A stretch of DNA of 64,000 bases, taken from contig OZ020259.1 in NCBI GenBank assembly GCA_963971285.1, positions 7,564,001 to 7,628,000 on the forward strand, in the 5' to 3' direction. Below the pieces are notes generated by a model that was not told the DNA's origin, did not search any database, and worked only from the letters and a program-made list of their open reading frames with translations. The stretch is from Astropecten irregularis (taxonomy: Eukaryota > Echinodermata > Asteroidea > Paxillosida > Astropectinidae). A program made the translations under genes and the position numbers. The first letter of the stretch is position 1. The number at the start of each line of letters is the position of its first letter. Shown in pieces: positions 28,740 to 40,571 of the stretch.

Positions 28740-29130
28740 TTTGCGACGTAGCTTCAGTGGATGACAACATTGTGCTCGTCACACAGACAACGTCGAATCT
28801 ATAATATAGACCGGGAAAGGTACCCCAACTTCCCCACGACACCACCGTGCGATGGCTCTCAAGCCCCGGTCAACATAGTACGCGTGTCGGCATCGAGCAC
28901 CGGCTCTGTCGTAATAGGCGATGTCCAAAGTAATGTCATCACTCAGCCAGTAGACGGTACCGTGATGTGATCCGCCATGCCGCCGTACTTTATTGCGGTG
29001 ATTGTGAACGGCAACCTTCTCATCAGCAGACACGGGGAAATTGAGGAGATTGACGGCAGTGTTACCAGGGTGTTCGCGGTGACTCTGGTGATTACCAAGG
29101 AACAGATGTCGTGCCGTAGTGTCTCCTAAA
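28740..29130 (+). pseudogene. Second beta-propeller (NHL-like) fragment, decayed
   Basis: Parallels the fragment at 25290 (SVDDNIVLV, then QAPVNIVRVSASSTGSVVIG near 28862, IAVIVNGNLLIS near 28995) without the MITE. Stops and frame shifts interrupt it near 28803 and 28968. A third, shorter piece lies near 43755-43850 (DSVKIYNVDLE). Confidence 0.6.
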
Positions 29131-29169
29131 CGGAGCGCGCGGACGGGCAGAGTTGCTACGCCGTGTTAC

Positions 29170-30340
29170 ACGGGAAGGAATTAACATTGGTCACGTCCAT
29201 CGTTACCAGGGACTTTCTCGGGCTTTTGCCAGTGATCTTTACGATTCAAACGATATCACCTGAACATCTCGTGCATGAGAATTTGCAGTTGCCGATTGCT
29301 TCTCTTAAACAAATTGAAACACTGTCAATCTCATCTTCTCATTTCTTGCGTAAAAGATGCAGACTGAGGGAAGACCAGGCCTCAGAAATGATTTTAACCT
29401 GAGATACATAGACGTTGTTGTTGCGAGTTTGATTCTAGACATACACATGTCGATGCAGTTTTTAATTAGGATTTTTCGAGATCATATTCCTGTGATACAT
29501 GGCTGGTGATATAAGAAATCATTGCGAAACGTATTTTTCGATTTTATGAAATCTTTAATCAGTGTCCTGACCATCCATGTAATATACATGCACAGCTGGA
29601 AGCATATCATTTAAAAATGCCCCTTGTTCATGTTAAATGATTTACAACCGAGAAATGGACACAGTTTATAAATCTTTATGCCCAAATGGTCCTTTGATTG
29701 CTTATACATGCAGTGTATAGTGCTGATATTATATTAATTTTCTGTTCTCATTGTATTGTGTCTTCACAAAGATTTTATCTACATCGAGTCCCGCGCTGCG
29801 CATGAATCGATCGTTTTGGATAAAGGATATTTCAATACTACAATAAAATATTGTGGTAGTATTAGAATGCTGCTGCACATTTGATGAGATGAAACATCCG
29901 TAAGCTGGGTTTTAGGGGTTGATGATGTCTGAAAATGTTGATCACGGCATCTCAGATATACTCTCCTTATGGCGAGCTCAAGACACGCTGAAAATAAACA
30001 CATACAAAATGAATACACATTCGCGATAAGGTGAATTCCAATCATGTCTTTGATACTGAGCTCTTAATGTAAGATCCAACTAGATCTGGACAGGATTGCG
30101 ACATATAACGGGCAAGATGTCAACATCCAAATTAAAATAACATAGAAGATAGCTGCAGGAGCGCTGAAAGCATCTGACAAAAGGGGTCAAAGTGACCAAC
30201 GACATGTATGCACATCCGTTTATCATCTCTGCATCAAATACGAATATAAAGGACGACGATCATTATGTTACCGTAATGGAAGACGAAAAAACAGAACGCA
30301 CGGGTAATAATAATAATACTACGCCTGGCTGTATAAACGA
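29170..30340. other. Gene-free host DNA
   Basis: I see no gene, RNA gene or clear repeat structure here. Confidence 0.4.
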
Positions 30341-30890
30341 ACATTCGTGTTTGGCGCCCTCTGCATGCTTACAATCCAGAATTATTCGAAATTAATTTTG
30401 TTTGAGATCGGAATATCATCTTTGGCAGGTAATCCCTGACGTCAATGAGACTCACATATGCCACCGTCATCACAATCACTGCACCACTCAGAAATCGAAG
30501 TCCAGACTTTGGGTCTTTACGAAACCAGGCTTGAGGCTACGTTTGGCATTTCATTCCAATTTTCAATTTTCTGTGGCCCACAATTGAAAATAAGCGTCAA
30601 TTGGCGCCCTGACTTGTTTTAAACGTGTTGGAGATTTAACAAAAACAACAGCAAACACGTGTGGCAGTTTGCTGGTAAATAGCCCTCCGCACTTATGACG
30701 TCACATGAGTGTACAAAATCCCCGGATGTTAGACAAACATTGACAGTTTATGCCATGCATGCACGCGCGCACACACCACACGTTTGCAAGGTTGCAATAT
30801 TTGTCTGAGCTAGTGTGCTATTTTTAGCGCAAGTGCGGAGTTAGTCTGCTTCCCGGACCAAAAAAGCGCCAGACTAATGTCTGTCAAATA
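30340..30890. repeat. Dispersed repeat family, second copy, left part
   Basis: Matches about 280-500 of the window and resumes at 36480 after intervening insertions. A further small inverted-repeat element appears to lie at about 30891-31361 (GGTATCGGCTACG near 30900 and CGTAGCCGATACC near 31341). Confidence 0.5.
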
Positions 30891-31361
30891 TAGGGTCCGG
30901 TATCGGCTACGTGTACTGGAGGGTCACGTGACCAAAAAGCCAAGTTTTGGCTTTTAACGGAAAAATCCGAAACATTACGAACTCGTTTTAGTCCAACTTC
31001 GGATAGTAACGTTGACTTTCGGCTATTTCCGACAGGTCACGGGAGGTCATGTTCATCAGGGAAAGACAAGTCATGTAAATATGTTTCATTCCGGCTACAG
31101 TTAGCCCAAATAGAGCATAATTATTGTTCACATACAACAGAGCACTTTCCCTATCGTGCACTTTTGAGGAGTTTGTTGTATGTTTTTTTTTCCACTCTTT
31201 GATTTCTTATTCTGTCCAGATAAAATTGCATGTGCTTACAAAAGTGCATAAATGAATGTTAAAATTGAATCTCGCTAAACTCTAAAACTAGCTTCTGCGC
31301 CTGCGCAGACATGACAGCTGTGTCATGTTCTATTTTTAACCGTAGCCGATACCTGACCTAA

Positions 31362-31828
31362 GGGTGCAGACCAGTAAATAAATTCCCATAGGCTCCCATG
31401 CTGAATGGCCAATTTCAAAAAATTATTAAAAATACTCAGAAGTTTCTCAGACACTCAAGCTATACACCAAAATGAAGCTGAAAACTTCAATTTTCATTTT
31501 CATTTCAATTTTCTATAGGGTAACCAATGACTTTTTGAGGAAAATCCATCCAAAGGAAAATACCCTGAAAACGGCCATGTTGACTGGTGCCAGACTAAAA
31601 AAATGTACCCCTCCCCTACATGCCCAAGTAGAGCGAGTTTAGGGCCAGAATTCATCCAAACAGCTCAAAGTTGCAAGTCCAAACTCTGGCGACCGGGTTC
31701 CATCCATTTTCTTTACAAGACTTCCCATGTGGGGCCCAGCAAATGATTTTATAAAAAAGATTTTGAGGGTATACAAAAAATTAATGAGCTCCGCGGACTG
31801 ATCTGGACCTATTTACTGGTCTGCACCC
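31362..31828. mobile_element. 467-bp inverted-repeat element, left copy
   Basis: Begins GGGTGCAGACCAGTAAATA and ends with its reverse complement (19-bp terminal repeats). An apparently identical copy in the same orientation lies at 36009-36475. No coding capacity. Confidence 0.85.
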
Positions 31829-31830
31829 TT

Positions 31831-34800
31831 TAGTGGGGATGAAGTTGTCTATTTTCTTCTAAAACCACACTCAGTGCATAGAGAATTGCTCACCGGTCAT
31901 GAATCTGCCAAAAAAATTGAACAGAATTGGACCCTTTTTGAAATACGGGCAATTTACTTGGATGGGGGCGGCCATTTTGTCTATGTAGTTTTTGTGCTGT
32001 CTATACACACCTGTACATGTACACAGACAGGCATGCATGCATATGCACTGCACATTCATTTTCTTTTTGGCAACAAGCCTTCAAAGTGAGCAAGGAACAG
32101 TTGGTTAATGCTTCAAGCTAGTTATGCTGATAACTTTGAACAATTTTGTGGGTTGGCTGGGCTTAAGGGACTGAGCATTTTTTTCATAGAGGGAGGGTGG
32201 AGGGCATTTTAAGGATTGGTCCAGCCAGGGGACACTAGCTGGCTAGGCCCTAGGGTTAGGCTAACTCTCTTAGGGTTAGCTTAGCTAGGGTTAGAGTAGC
32301 TAGGGTTAGCCTAGCTAGGGTTAGGCGAGCTAGGGTTATCCGGTTAGGGTAGCCAGGGTTAGGGCAGCTATAGGGTTGGACTAGTAATATCGCATCTTCT
32401 TTGAACGGCAGAGGTTTTCAGTAAAACAAATTTTCGCCGGGGAATTTGTTGTGAATGACTTAGTTTCCAAGGATGTTTGAAGCAAATGCACAGTGATTCT
32501 TGGTAGGCTACGTGGGACTTACAATCAAATGCAGGGGGCGAATTGGGTGCCATGTACATGATGTAAGCCACCGGGCCTGTGCACACTCTAACCTTAGTGA
32601 GTGTGTTTGCCTAAGCCTAGAAATTGCACATCCCCGGTTCCTCTTAAACCAAGACATAATTATTCAACATGCTATTGTACTGTACCCTTGACTAAACTCC
32701 TTTGAAGCTACTGGAATGTGATGTTTATGCACCATTCATCAATGCCATCCATCTTGATTCTGCTGAACAGCTTTCTTTGGCCCGTGTGCATGCAGTGGCA
32801 ACAAGTTGCTACCCTGGTCACAGGTGGTCCTTTGTGATGCTCTTGTTTCTTTGCATAAAAGTCTTCATTGAAAATGGCTGAAAAAAAAATGCACATACAA
32901 ATAAAATTCCTTACATAATTTTTTTGGGGGTACATAATGCAAACCTAGTCCATTCCAAAGTGAAAAACAGCTATTTTCCACAGGTAAACCCCCAAACATT
33001 TTAAAGGACATGCAGTGACTGAGGTAAACATGGCCGCCACCCTTTTTAAAGAAAACTCTAATTAATGGTCATTTTAATGGATTAAAAAAGAAATTAATAA
33101 TTGAAAGTAACATGTAAAATACTAGAGAACGTGTGTCTGACAAAAGTTTGTGCCTACCGTCCACTTAGACAATATTCTTGGAAAAAAATACAACTTAGCA
33201 TGCCGCCATCTTGGATTTACTATAGTGGGGATGAAGTTGTCTATTTTCTTCTAAAACCACACTCAGTGCATAGAGAATTGCTCACCGGTCATGAATCTGC
33301 CAAAAAAATTGAACAGAATTGGACCCTTTTTGAAATACGGGCAATTTACTTGGATGGGGGCGGCCATTTTGTCTATGTAGTTTTTGTGCTGTCTATACAC
33401 ACCTGTACATGTACACAGACAGGCATGCATGCATATGCACTGCACATTCATTTTCTTTTTGGCAACAAGCCTTCAAAGTGAGCAAGGAACAGTTGGTTAA
33501 TGCTTCAAGCTAGTTATGCTGATAACTTTGAACAATTTTGTGGGTTGGCTGGGCTTAAGGGACTGAGCATTTTTTTCATAGAGGGAGGGTGGAGGGCATT
33601 TTAAGGATTGGTCCAGCCAGGGGACACTAGCTGGCTAGGCCCTAGGGTTAGGCTAACTCTCTTAGGGTTAGCTTAGCTAGGGTTAGAGTAGCTAGGGTTA
33701 GCCTAGCTAGGGTTAGGCGAGCTAGGGTTATCCGGTTAGGGTAGCCAGGGTTAGGGCAGCTATAGGGTTGGACTAGTAATATCGCATCTTCTTTGAACGG
33801 CAGAGGTTTTCAGTAAAACAAATTTTCGCCGGGGAATTTGTTGTGAATGACTTAGTTTCCAAGGATGTTTGAAGCAAATGCACAGTGATTCTTGGTAGGC
33901 TACATGGGACTTACAATCAAATGCAGGGGGCGAATTGGGTGCCATGTACATGATGTAAGCCACCGGGCCTGTGCACACTCTAACCTTAGTGAGTGTGTTT
34001 GCCTAAGCCTAGAAATTGCACATCCCCGGTTCCTCTTAAACCAAGACATAATTATTCAACATGCTATTGTACTGTACCCTTGACTAAACTCCTTTGAAGC
34101 TACTGGAATGTGATGTTTATGCACCATTCATCAATGCCATCCATCTTGATTCTGCTGAACAGCTTTCTTTGGCCCGTGTGCATGCAGTGGCAACAAGTTG
34201 CTACCCTGGTCACAGGTGGTCCTTTGTGATGCTCTTGTTTCTTTGCATAAAAGTCTTCATTGAAAATGGCTGAAAAAAAAATGCACATACAAATAAAATT
34301 CCTTACATAATTTTTTGGGGGGTACATAATGCAAACCTAGTCCATTCCAAAGTGAAAAACAGCTATTTTCCACAGGTAAACCCCCAAACATTTTAAAGGA
34401 CATGCAGTGACTGAGGTAAACATGGCCGCCACCCTTTTTAAAGAAAACTCTAATTAATGGTCATTTTAATGGATTAAAAAAGAAATTAATAATTGAAAGT
34501 AACATGTAAAATACTAGAGAACGTGTGTCTGACAAAAGTTTGTGCCTACCGTCCACTTAGACAATATTCTTGGAAAAAAATACAACTTAGCATGCCGCCA
34601 TCTTGGATTTACTATAGTGGGGATGAAGTTGTCTATTTTCTTCTAAAACCACACTCAGTGCATAGAGAATTGCTCACCGGTCATGAATCTGCCAAAAAAA
34701 TTGAACAGAATTGGACCCTTTTTGAAATACGGGCAATTTACTTGGATGGGGGCGGCCATTTTGTCTATGTAGTTTTTGTGCTGTCTATACACACCTGTAC

Positions 34801-36006
34801 ATGTACACAGACAGGCATGCATGCATATGCACTGCACATTCATTTTCTTTTTGGCAACAAGCCTTCAAAGTGAGCAAGGAACAGTTGGTTAATGCTTCAA
34901 GCTAGTTATGCTGATAACTTTGAACAATTTTGTGGGTTGGCTGGGCTTAAGGGACTGAGCATTTTTTTCATAGAGGGAGGGTGGAGGGCATTTTAAGGAT
35001 TGGTCCAGCCAGGGGACACTAGCTGGCTAGGCCCTAGGGTTAGGCTAACTCTCTTAGGGTTAGCTTAGCTAGGGTTAGAGTAGCTAGGGTTAGCCTAGCT
35101 AGGGTTAGGCGAGCTAGGGTTATCCGGTTAGGGTAGCCAGGGTTAGGGCAGCTATAGGGTTGGACTAGTAATATCGCATCTTCTTTGAACGGCAGAGGTT
35201 TTCAGTAAAACAAATTTTCGCCGGGGAATTTGTTGTGAATGACTTAGTTTCCAAGGATGTTTGAAGCAAATGCACAGTGATTCTTGGTAGGCTACGTGGG
35301 ACTTACAATCAAATGCAGGGGGCGAATTGGGTGCCATGTACATGATGTAAGCCACCGGGCCTGTGCACACTCTAACCTTAGTGAGTGTGTTTGCCTAAGC
35401 CTAGAAATTGCACATCCCCGGTTCCTCTTAAACCAAGACATAATTATTCAACATGCTATTGTACTGTACCCTTGACTAAACTCCTTTGAAGCTACTGGAA
35501 TGTGATGTTTATGCACCATTCATCAATGCCATCCATCTTGATTCTGCTGAACAGCTTTCTTTGGCCCGTGTGCATGCAGTGGCAACAAGTTGCTACCCTG
35601 GTCACAGGTGGTCCTTTGTGATGCTCTTGTTTCTTTGCATAAAAGTCTTCATTGAAAATGGCTGAAAAAAAAATGCACATACAAATAAAATTCCTTACAT
35701 AATTTTTTGGGGGGTACATAATGCAAACCTAGTCCATTCCAAAGTGAAAAACAGCTATTTTCCACAGGTAAACCCCCAAACATTTTAAAGGACATGCAGT
35801 GACTGAGGTAAACATGGCCGCCACCCTTTTTAAAGAAAACTCTAATTAATGGTCATTTTAATGGATTAAAAAAGAAATTAATAATTGAAAGTAACATGTA
35901 AAATACTAGAGAACGTGTGTCTGACAAAAGTTTGTGCCTACCGTCCACTTAGACAATATTCTTGGAAAAAAATACAACTTAGCATGCCGCCATCTTGGAT
36001 TTACTA
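31831..36006. repeat. Three tandem 1392-bp units
   Basis: Units start at 31831, 33223 and 34615 (each TAGTGGGGATGAAG). They are nearly identical; for example, the second differs at one base near 33903 (ACATGGG versus ACGTGGG), and the first has one fewer G and one more T near 32930. Each contains a telomere-like patch of seven GGGTTA motifs. Open frames up to 126 codons recur but have no recognisable product. Confidence 0.95.
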
Positions 36007-36008
36007 TA

Positions 36009-36475
36009 GGGTGCAGACCAGTAAATAAATTCCCATAGGCTCCCATGCTGAATGGCCAATTTCAAAAAATTATTAAAAATACTCAGAAGTTTCTCAGACA
36101 CTCAAGCTATACACCAAAATGAAGCTGAAAACTTCAATTTTCATTTTCATTTCAATTTTCTATAGGGTAACCAATGACTTTTTGAGGAAAATCCATCCAA
36201 AGGAAAATACCCTGAAAACGGCCATGTTGACTGGTGCCAGACTAAAAAAATGTACCCCTCCCCTACATGCCCAAGTAGAGCGAGTTTAGGGCCAGAATTC
36301 ATCCAAACAGCTCAAAGTTGCAAGTCCAAACTCTGGCGACCGGGTTCCATCCATTTTCTTTACAAGACTTCCCATGTGGGGCCCAGCAAATGATTTTATA
36401 AAAAAGATTTTGAGGGTATACAAAAAATTAATGAGCTCCGCGGACTGATCTGGACCTATTTACTGGTCTGCACCC
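36009..36475. mobile_element. 467-bp inverted-repeat element, right copy
   Basis: Same sequence and orientation as 31362-31828; its right end is followed by CTAA. Confidence 0.85.
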
Positions 36476-36479
36476 CTAA

Positions 36480-37771
36480 GATTTTTAATAAGAGTCGTCA
36501 GGGAATCTTTGGGCAGGGAACCAGACTAGTGCGGAGTTCTTTTGTATTATGCATATTATACGTCAAATGAATTGTGTTGAAACATTTAAACTATTCTAGG
36601 ATCATGTCATTGTTTGCCAACCACTGTGTACCATGGGTAAATGACAAATTGTGACGGCGTATATTTGTTCTAAACGCCGCTGCGCAAATAAGTCGAAAGC
36701 AATACGCAAGGCCCGTATTTTGCAAGCTCAACAAATGCTGCAGCTATTGGCAACAAACAATCCACTGTGAAGCTTATGACTTTAAGGCATAAGCTTCACA
36801 GTTGAATGGTGATTTCAATACAGACAAATAACATACATGAAAATGCTTGGTACATGTAAATTAATTTCTTTGAACTAATGCACTGTCACTTTTATTAATG
36901 ATTGTATTTAGCACGTACAGGTAAATCTGATAAATGTCTTTGGTTTTACTCGAATATTATAAGACTATGGTTGACATAATGGACAATTCGTCAAACAAAT
37001 TCAAGACTGAAATAATTGAGATCGTTATAATTTTCTATAAGTTCCCTACTAAATTCGATCGTTCCAGAATAATGTTTTGATGTGTATTCATATCTATTGC
37101 ATATTAATGGGGACGAATTGCAAAGGGCTGCTTATGCAGTAATGATTGCGCGCTTATCGATTTTCAAATAAAGCTAAATACATTCCTAATCCTTCTACAC
37201 TGAATGTTTACAAACATCCATGTCAGAACAATGCGAATCACCAGGCGGTTTCTAAAAAGTGTCCCAGTTTGAGTAAATGTTTCTGCTGCAGTAAACAGAG
37301 AAGTGTCGCTTTACAGTTAAGCAGCTTTATGAAATTGGCCCGAGTTGTAGATTATAATTATACGCCTCATGCAAAACAGCCTATATATCTACAGATAAAA
37401 TGTCATTTACAGTGAAATACCATTCACAGTAAAATGTCATTTACAATGAAATGTCATTTACAATGAATAAAGGTTGAAATTCACACTGAAACTCGAATAC
37501 AATTAATCCCACGAATACAGTTTAACCAGACAACATATTACTTTTACGCTATACTGATGATTATTGATATTGAAATGATGTTTGAGTGAACACGATTTGT
37601 GCTCTGTTTAAATTTGAGTTGGATCTAATTTAATTTTGTTGCACCCAGTTTGGTTTGCTGGTTTGGGTTGTCTACATTCAGCCAGAGCACGTATAGTATG
37701 ATTCACGATTTGGTTAATCTACGCACAATTAACAAAGTTGGCACAGCAAACAGCTAGTTTGGCTGCGGTTG
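36480..37771. repeat. Dispersed repeat family, second copy, right part
   Basis: Continues the match to about 600-2470. The family goes on beyond the nested transposons, at 39326-39840, where a second partial tandem copy begins near 39566. Confidence 0.6.
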
Positions 37772-37801
37772 TTAAAAGTAGTATCATACTTTGGTAAGAG
37801 A

Positions 37802-38996
37802 CTAGACTTGGGGCCAAGTCGTTCTTAGTCCGCGCGGTGATTGTCTCTTTTTTCCCGCAACTCTCGCGAAACCGCGCGAGACTCATGGCTACGGCGAGAG
37901 TTCAGCTCTCGGCCCGGGACCACTGATCTATACAAACTGGATAGGTCGCGCTGCTCTGCAGGTGAAGCATCCGTGCAGCCATTTTGGGATATTCAATACA
38001 TTGGCAGGCGCGGCAGCCGGAGGATACAGAGAATTGCTGCAGTGCTTGCTGTGCAGTCATGCAGTGCAATTAGTATTGTGCTGAAGATCCTAACATGGCC
38101 GCTGGTGACTTCACGGCTCGCCGTCTAATCACTGCACCCGCGACCTATCCAGTTTGTATAGATCAGTGCCCGGGACCGCTCAAAAAGAAAGACTTGGGAA
38201 ACCTGTTTTCACTTTTTACACGGCCTATGGGCTCTTTAGCCGAAATCGTACGGACGCGTCTGATTGACCAATCTTTTTGAAATACATGAATATTCATTAT
38301 GTAGGCCTACGGTACATCCTGCACGTGTACACAGGGCTGATTCACATTGAATACACAACCACAGCCGTCGCACGTATCTAGCTATATAGCTGCAGTATGA
38401 CCTTGAAAATGAGACTTTTAACTCGTGGGTCGTGAAATTAATATGTGCATGTTTGTTTTTATCTTCTTTGTGCATAATAGGAATATCTTTTAAGTCCGTC
38501 TTACTAACTGTAGCTATAGTGTATATCTACGTACATCAGGTACATGTTAACCTACATTTGACATTTACCGTAGATATTATTCATTTCCATGAACTAATGC
38601 ACGTATGTTAAAATAATAGATTCAGTTCCAGCTTAATACAAAATTATTTATTAAATCATTCAACTTATGAAGTAAATGAACAAAAACCATAATTTGAAAA
38701 TGCTGTCCAATGTAAGTAGTAAGTACACCACTGCTGCCTTATTTAAAATTGTATACACCCTCAAATAAAATGGACTCGTCTTAACGGCCTTCTCTACGGC
38801 AACCGTAATGCAAAGCACGCCCATACGTGAATAAATGAATATGTGTCTAAAACAGGTTTCCCAAGTCTTTCTTTTTGAGAGGTCCCGGGCCGAGAGCTGA
38901 ACTCTCGCCGTAGCCATGAGTCTCGCGCGGTTTCGCGAGAGTTGCGAGGAAAAAAGACTAAGCGGACTATAAAGAAAGACTTGGCCCCAAGTCTAG
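37802..38996. mobile_element. 1195-bp element with long inverted repeats, nested
   Basis: The ends CTAGACTTGGGGCCAAGTC and its reverse complement extend, with small differences, into inverted repeats of about 150 bp (through AACTCTCGCGAAACCGCGCG). It is flanked by TAAGAGA (37795-37801 and 38997-39003). The left repeat is itself interrupted by the 248-bp element below. No transposase is seen. Confidence 0.85.
37921..38168. mobile_element. 248-bp MITE with 8-bp duplication (hAT-like), innermost
   Basis: Perfect 30-bp inverted repeats start CACTGATCTATACAAACTGG. The flanks are CCCGGGAC at 37913-37920 and 38169-38176, the 8-bp duplication typical of hAT elements. Confidence 0.9.
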
Positions 38997-39325
38997 TAAG
39001 AGACCAAATCATAAATGTTCACAAATTTACCTATAACTTACAAGGTATGAAGATGGTGGTGGTAGAAACCTACTGTTAAAAGAGTTGCATTTATCCAGAA
39101 ATTAGTAAAACAATTACTTAAAATCTTTTTGATCTTTGAAATGATAAAAAATTAAAGAGAAAAGACTTAATAAATACTGTGGCTGTTTTTCACTGTTTTT
39201 CTCAAAAAGTGGGCACTGTATGGGACTGAAATTTTCACATATGACTATTACTGTATCTTCCTTGATATTTTTGCCCATGAATCTGTATATTTTTGCACAA
39301 AATTTAAGTATGATACTGCCTTTAA

Positions 39326-40571
39326 TTATAAACGACTGATTCAAACCAGGCTATCTATCAATGTCATTTACAAGGACATTGGTTTGAAATAAACTCTTAG
39401 ATCGAAATGTAATATAACACACAAAAGAGTTACTTTTCTGTCTACTCGTGCTTATTGGTATTGAACATGGTGCCAAAGTGTTAAATATTTGTGCTAAAAA
39501 TTTTTTATTATAATTATCATTTTTTCGGATTTTTCCCTTCATCTAAGCACAGTGAACAAATTTCAATTGGCTCCAAATTATAAACATCTGATGCAAAACA
39601 GGCCATCTACAGATTAAATAAAATTCACAAATGAAAGTGGCTTGAAAATCACGTAAAATATATAATATAATTTGAATAAATTTGATCGCACAAATAGAGG
39701 TTTACCACACAGCATGTTACTTTTATACTCTACTGCATGATGCTTATTGATATTCAAATTGGTGCTGAATTGTACACAATTTGTGCTCTTTTAATTTTTT
39801 TAAATTTTTTGCTTTTTGTATTGTTCTCTTTAAATTTTAAATATGGACACTGTTATATTAATCTGAGCAGAATTCATCAAACAACTCACGCAAGTTAGTC
39901 AACAAGTCAGATGTTGGACTTGGCCTTTCTAGTCTTCTATATACAGGTACAGTGCGGGTCTTGGCTTTATCAGCAATGTGTGAATATACGAATTCAACTT
40001 GAGGGTATAAAATGGACAGTAAAACAAATGATGAATACACACATGTACATAGAGAGAAAAGCGTGTTAAACTTTATGAATGTGTCCAGCTAGAGCCTAAA
40101 TATCAGCCAATCGTTGCGATCAAATTGGTAAAGTCGAGTGAATACTATTACAGGTGATCAGATTAATTTAATGCTCACCATGAGTGCACTATAGTATTGT
40201 TCAGCCGGCCATCGTTACAAACAAGCAGAACTTCCAGCACAATCAAGATCAGTTTTGAGCTCAGACGCAGAGCTCAAACATGCACAGTGTGTTCGTTAAA
40301 TGATCACATACATTGTCATGTTTCCGCTACTGAAAGATATGTCCCGCCGTTCAGTCGATTTTGCCCCAATGAAAACAGTTCCATCCGTCCGATGTGAGGG
40401 AAATATCCTAGAATACGATGTAGCTGGTGGAAACAAAACTTGTTTATGGAAAGCTGTTATTCTGAAAGTACCGGTGGTTTCCGCTAGACGTGCGAGACTG
40501 GATGTTCTGATTAACAGTTATCGTAAACCTAAGTCACTGTGTATCCTGCGTGCACAGCGTCATTAATGTTA
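39326..40571. other. Dispersed-repeat remainder, then gene-free DNA
   Basis: 39330-39850 continues the dispersed family (ACTGATTCAAACCAGGC near 39333; CTGATGCAAAACAGGCC near 39588). From about 39850 to 40570 I see no gene. Confidence 0.5.

Larger units (their letters stand above)
23550..29110. repeat. Segmental duplication: about two and a half diverged units
   Basis: Blocks recur in order: ATTGTCACCCAGT (24055, 26636); CTGCATACAGTGTAGAATTG-like (23623, 24340, 26950); CTCTAGTAACCATA (23687, 24415, 27010); TTGTATTC plus an ACC/CAT-rich tract; AACCAGCAAACAC (24772, 28192); TATGTGTATGTAGAGG (24904, 28336); and a beta-propeller coding piece (25290, 28740). The first unit (about 23550-24050) is partial. 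Each unit ends in broken coding sequence, so the array looks like a decayed tandem gene family. Confidence 0.75.
31362..36475. mobile_element. Composite structure: two 467-bp elements flanking three 1392-bp units
   Basis: Order: element, unit, unit, unit, element. The whole is flanked by CTAA (31358-31361 and 36476-36479), while the inner junctions do not show CTAA. This arrangement is what a composite transposon or an element with long terminal direct repeats would leave. It interrupts the second copy of the dispersed host repeat. Confidence 0.65.
37772..39325. mobile_element. TTAA-flanked MITE, copy split by later insertions
   Basis: Left end TTAA-AAGTAGTATCATACTT and right end AAGTATGATACTGCCT-TTAA match the intact copy at 20428-20749. 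The interior is interrupted by a 1195-bp element at 37802-38996. The homologous host repeat at 2484 lacks this MITE, giving an empty site. Confidence 0.75.

Noticed and set aside
33101..34873. 126-codon frames in the 1392-bp units
   Set aside because: They recur only because the unit is tandemly repeated; no signal, domain or good codon pattern, and the overlapping opposite-strand frames are equally open.
31362..36475. LTR retrotransposon
   Set aside because: The 467-bp direct repeats look like LTRs, but each has its own 19-bp inverted ends and the interior has no gag, pol, primer-binding site or polypurine tract.
37841..39012. Open frames of 70-95 codons in the nested transposon
   Set aside because: They lie in GC-rich inverted repeats and appear in both arms because the arms are inverted copies; no transposase motif.
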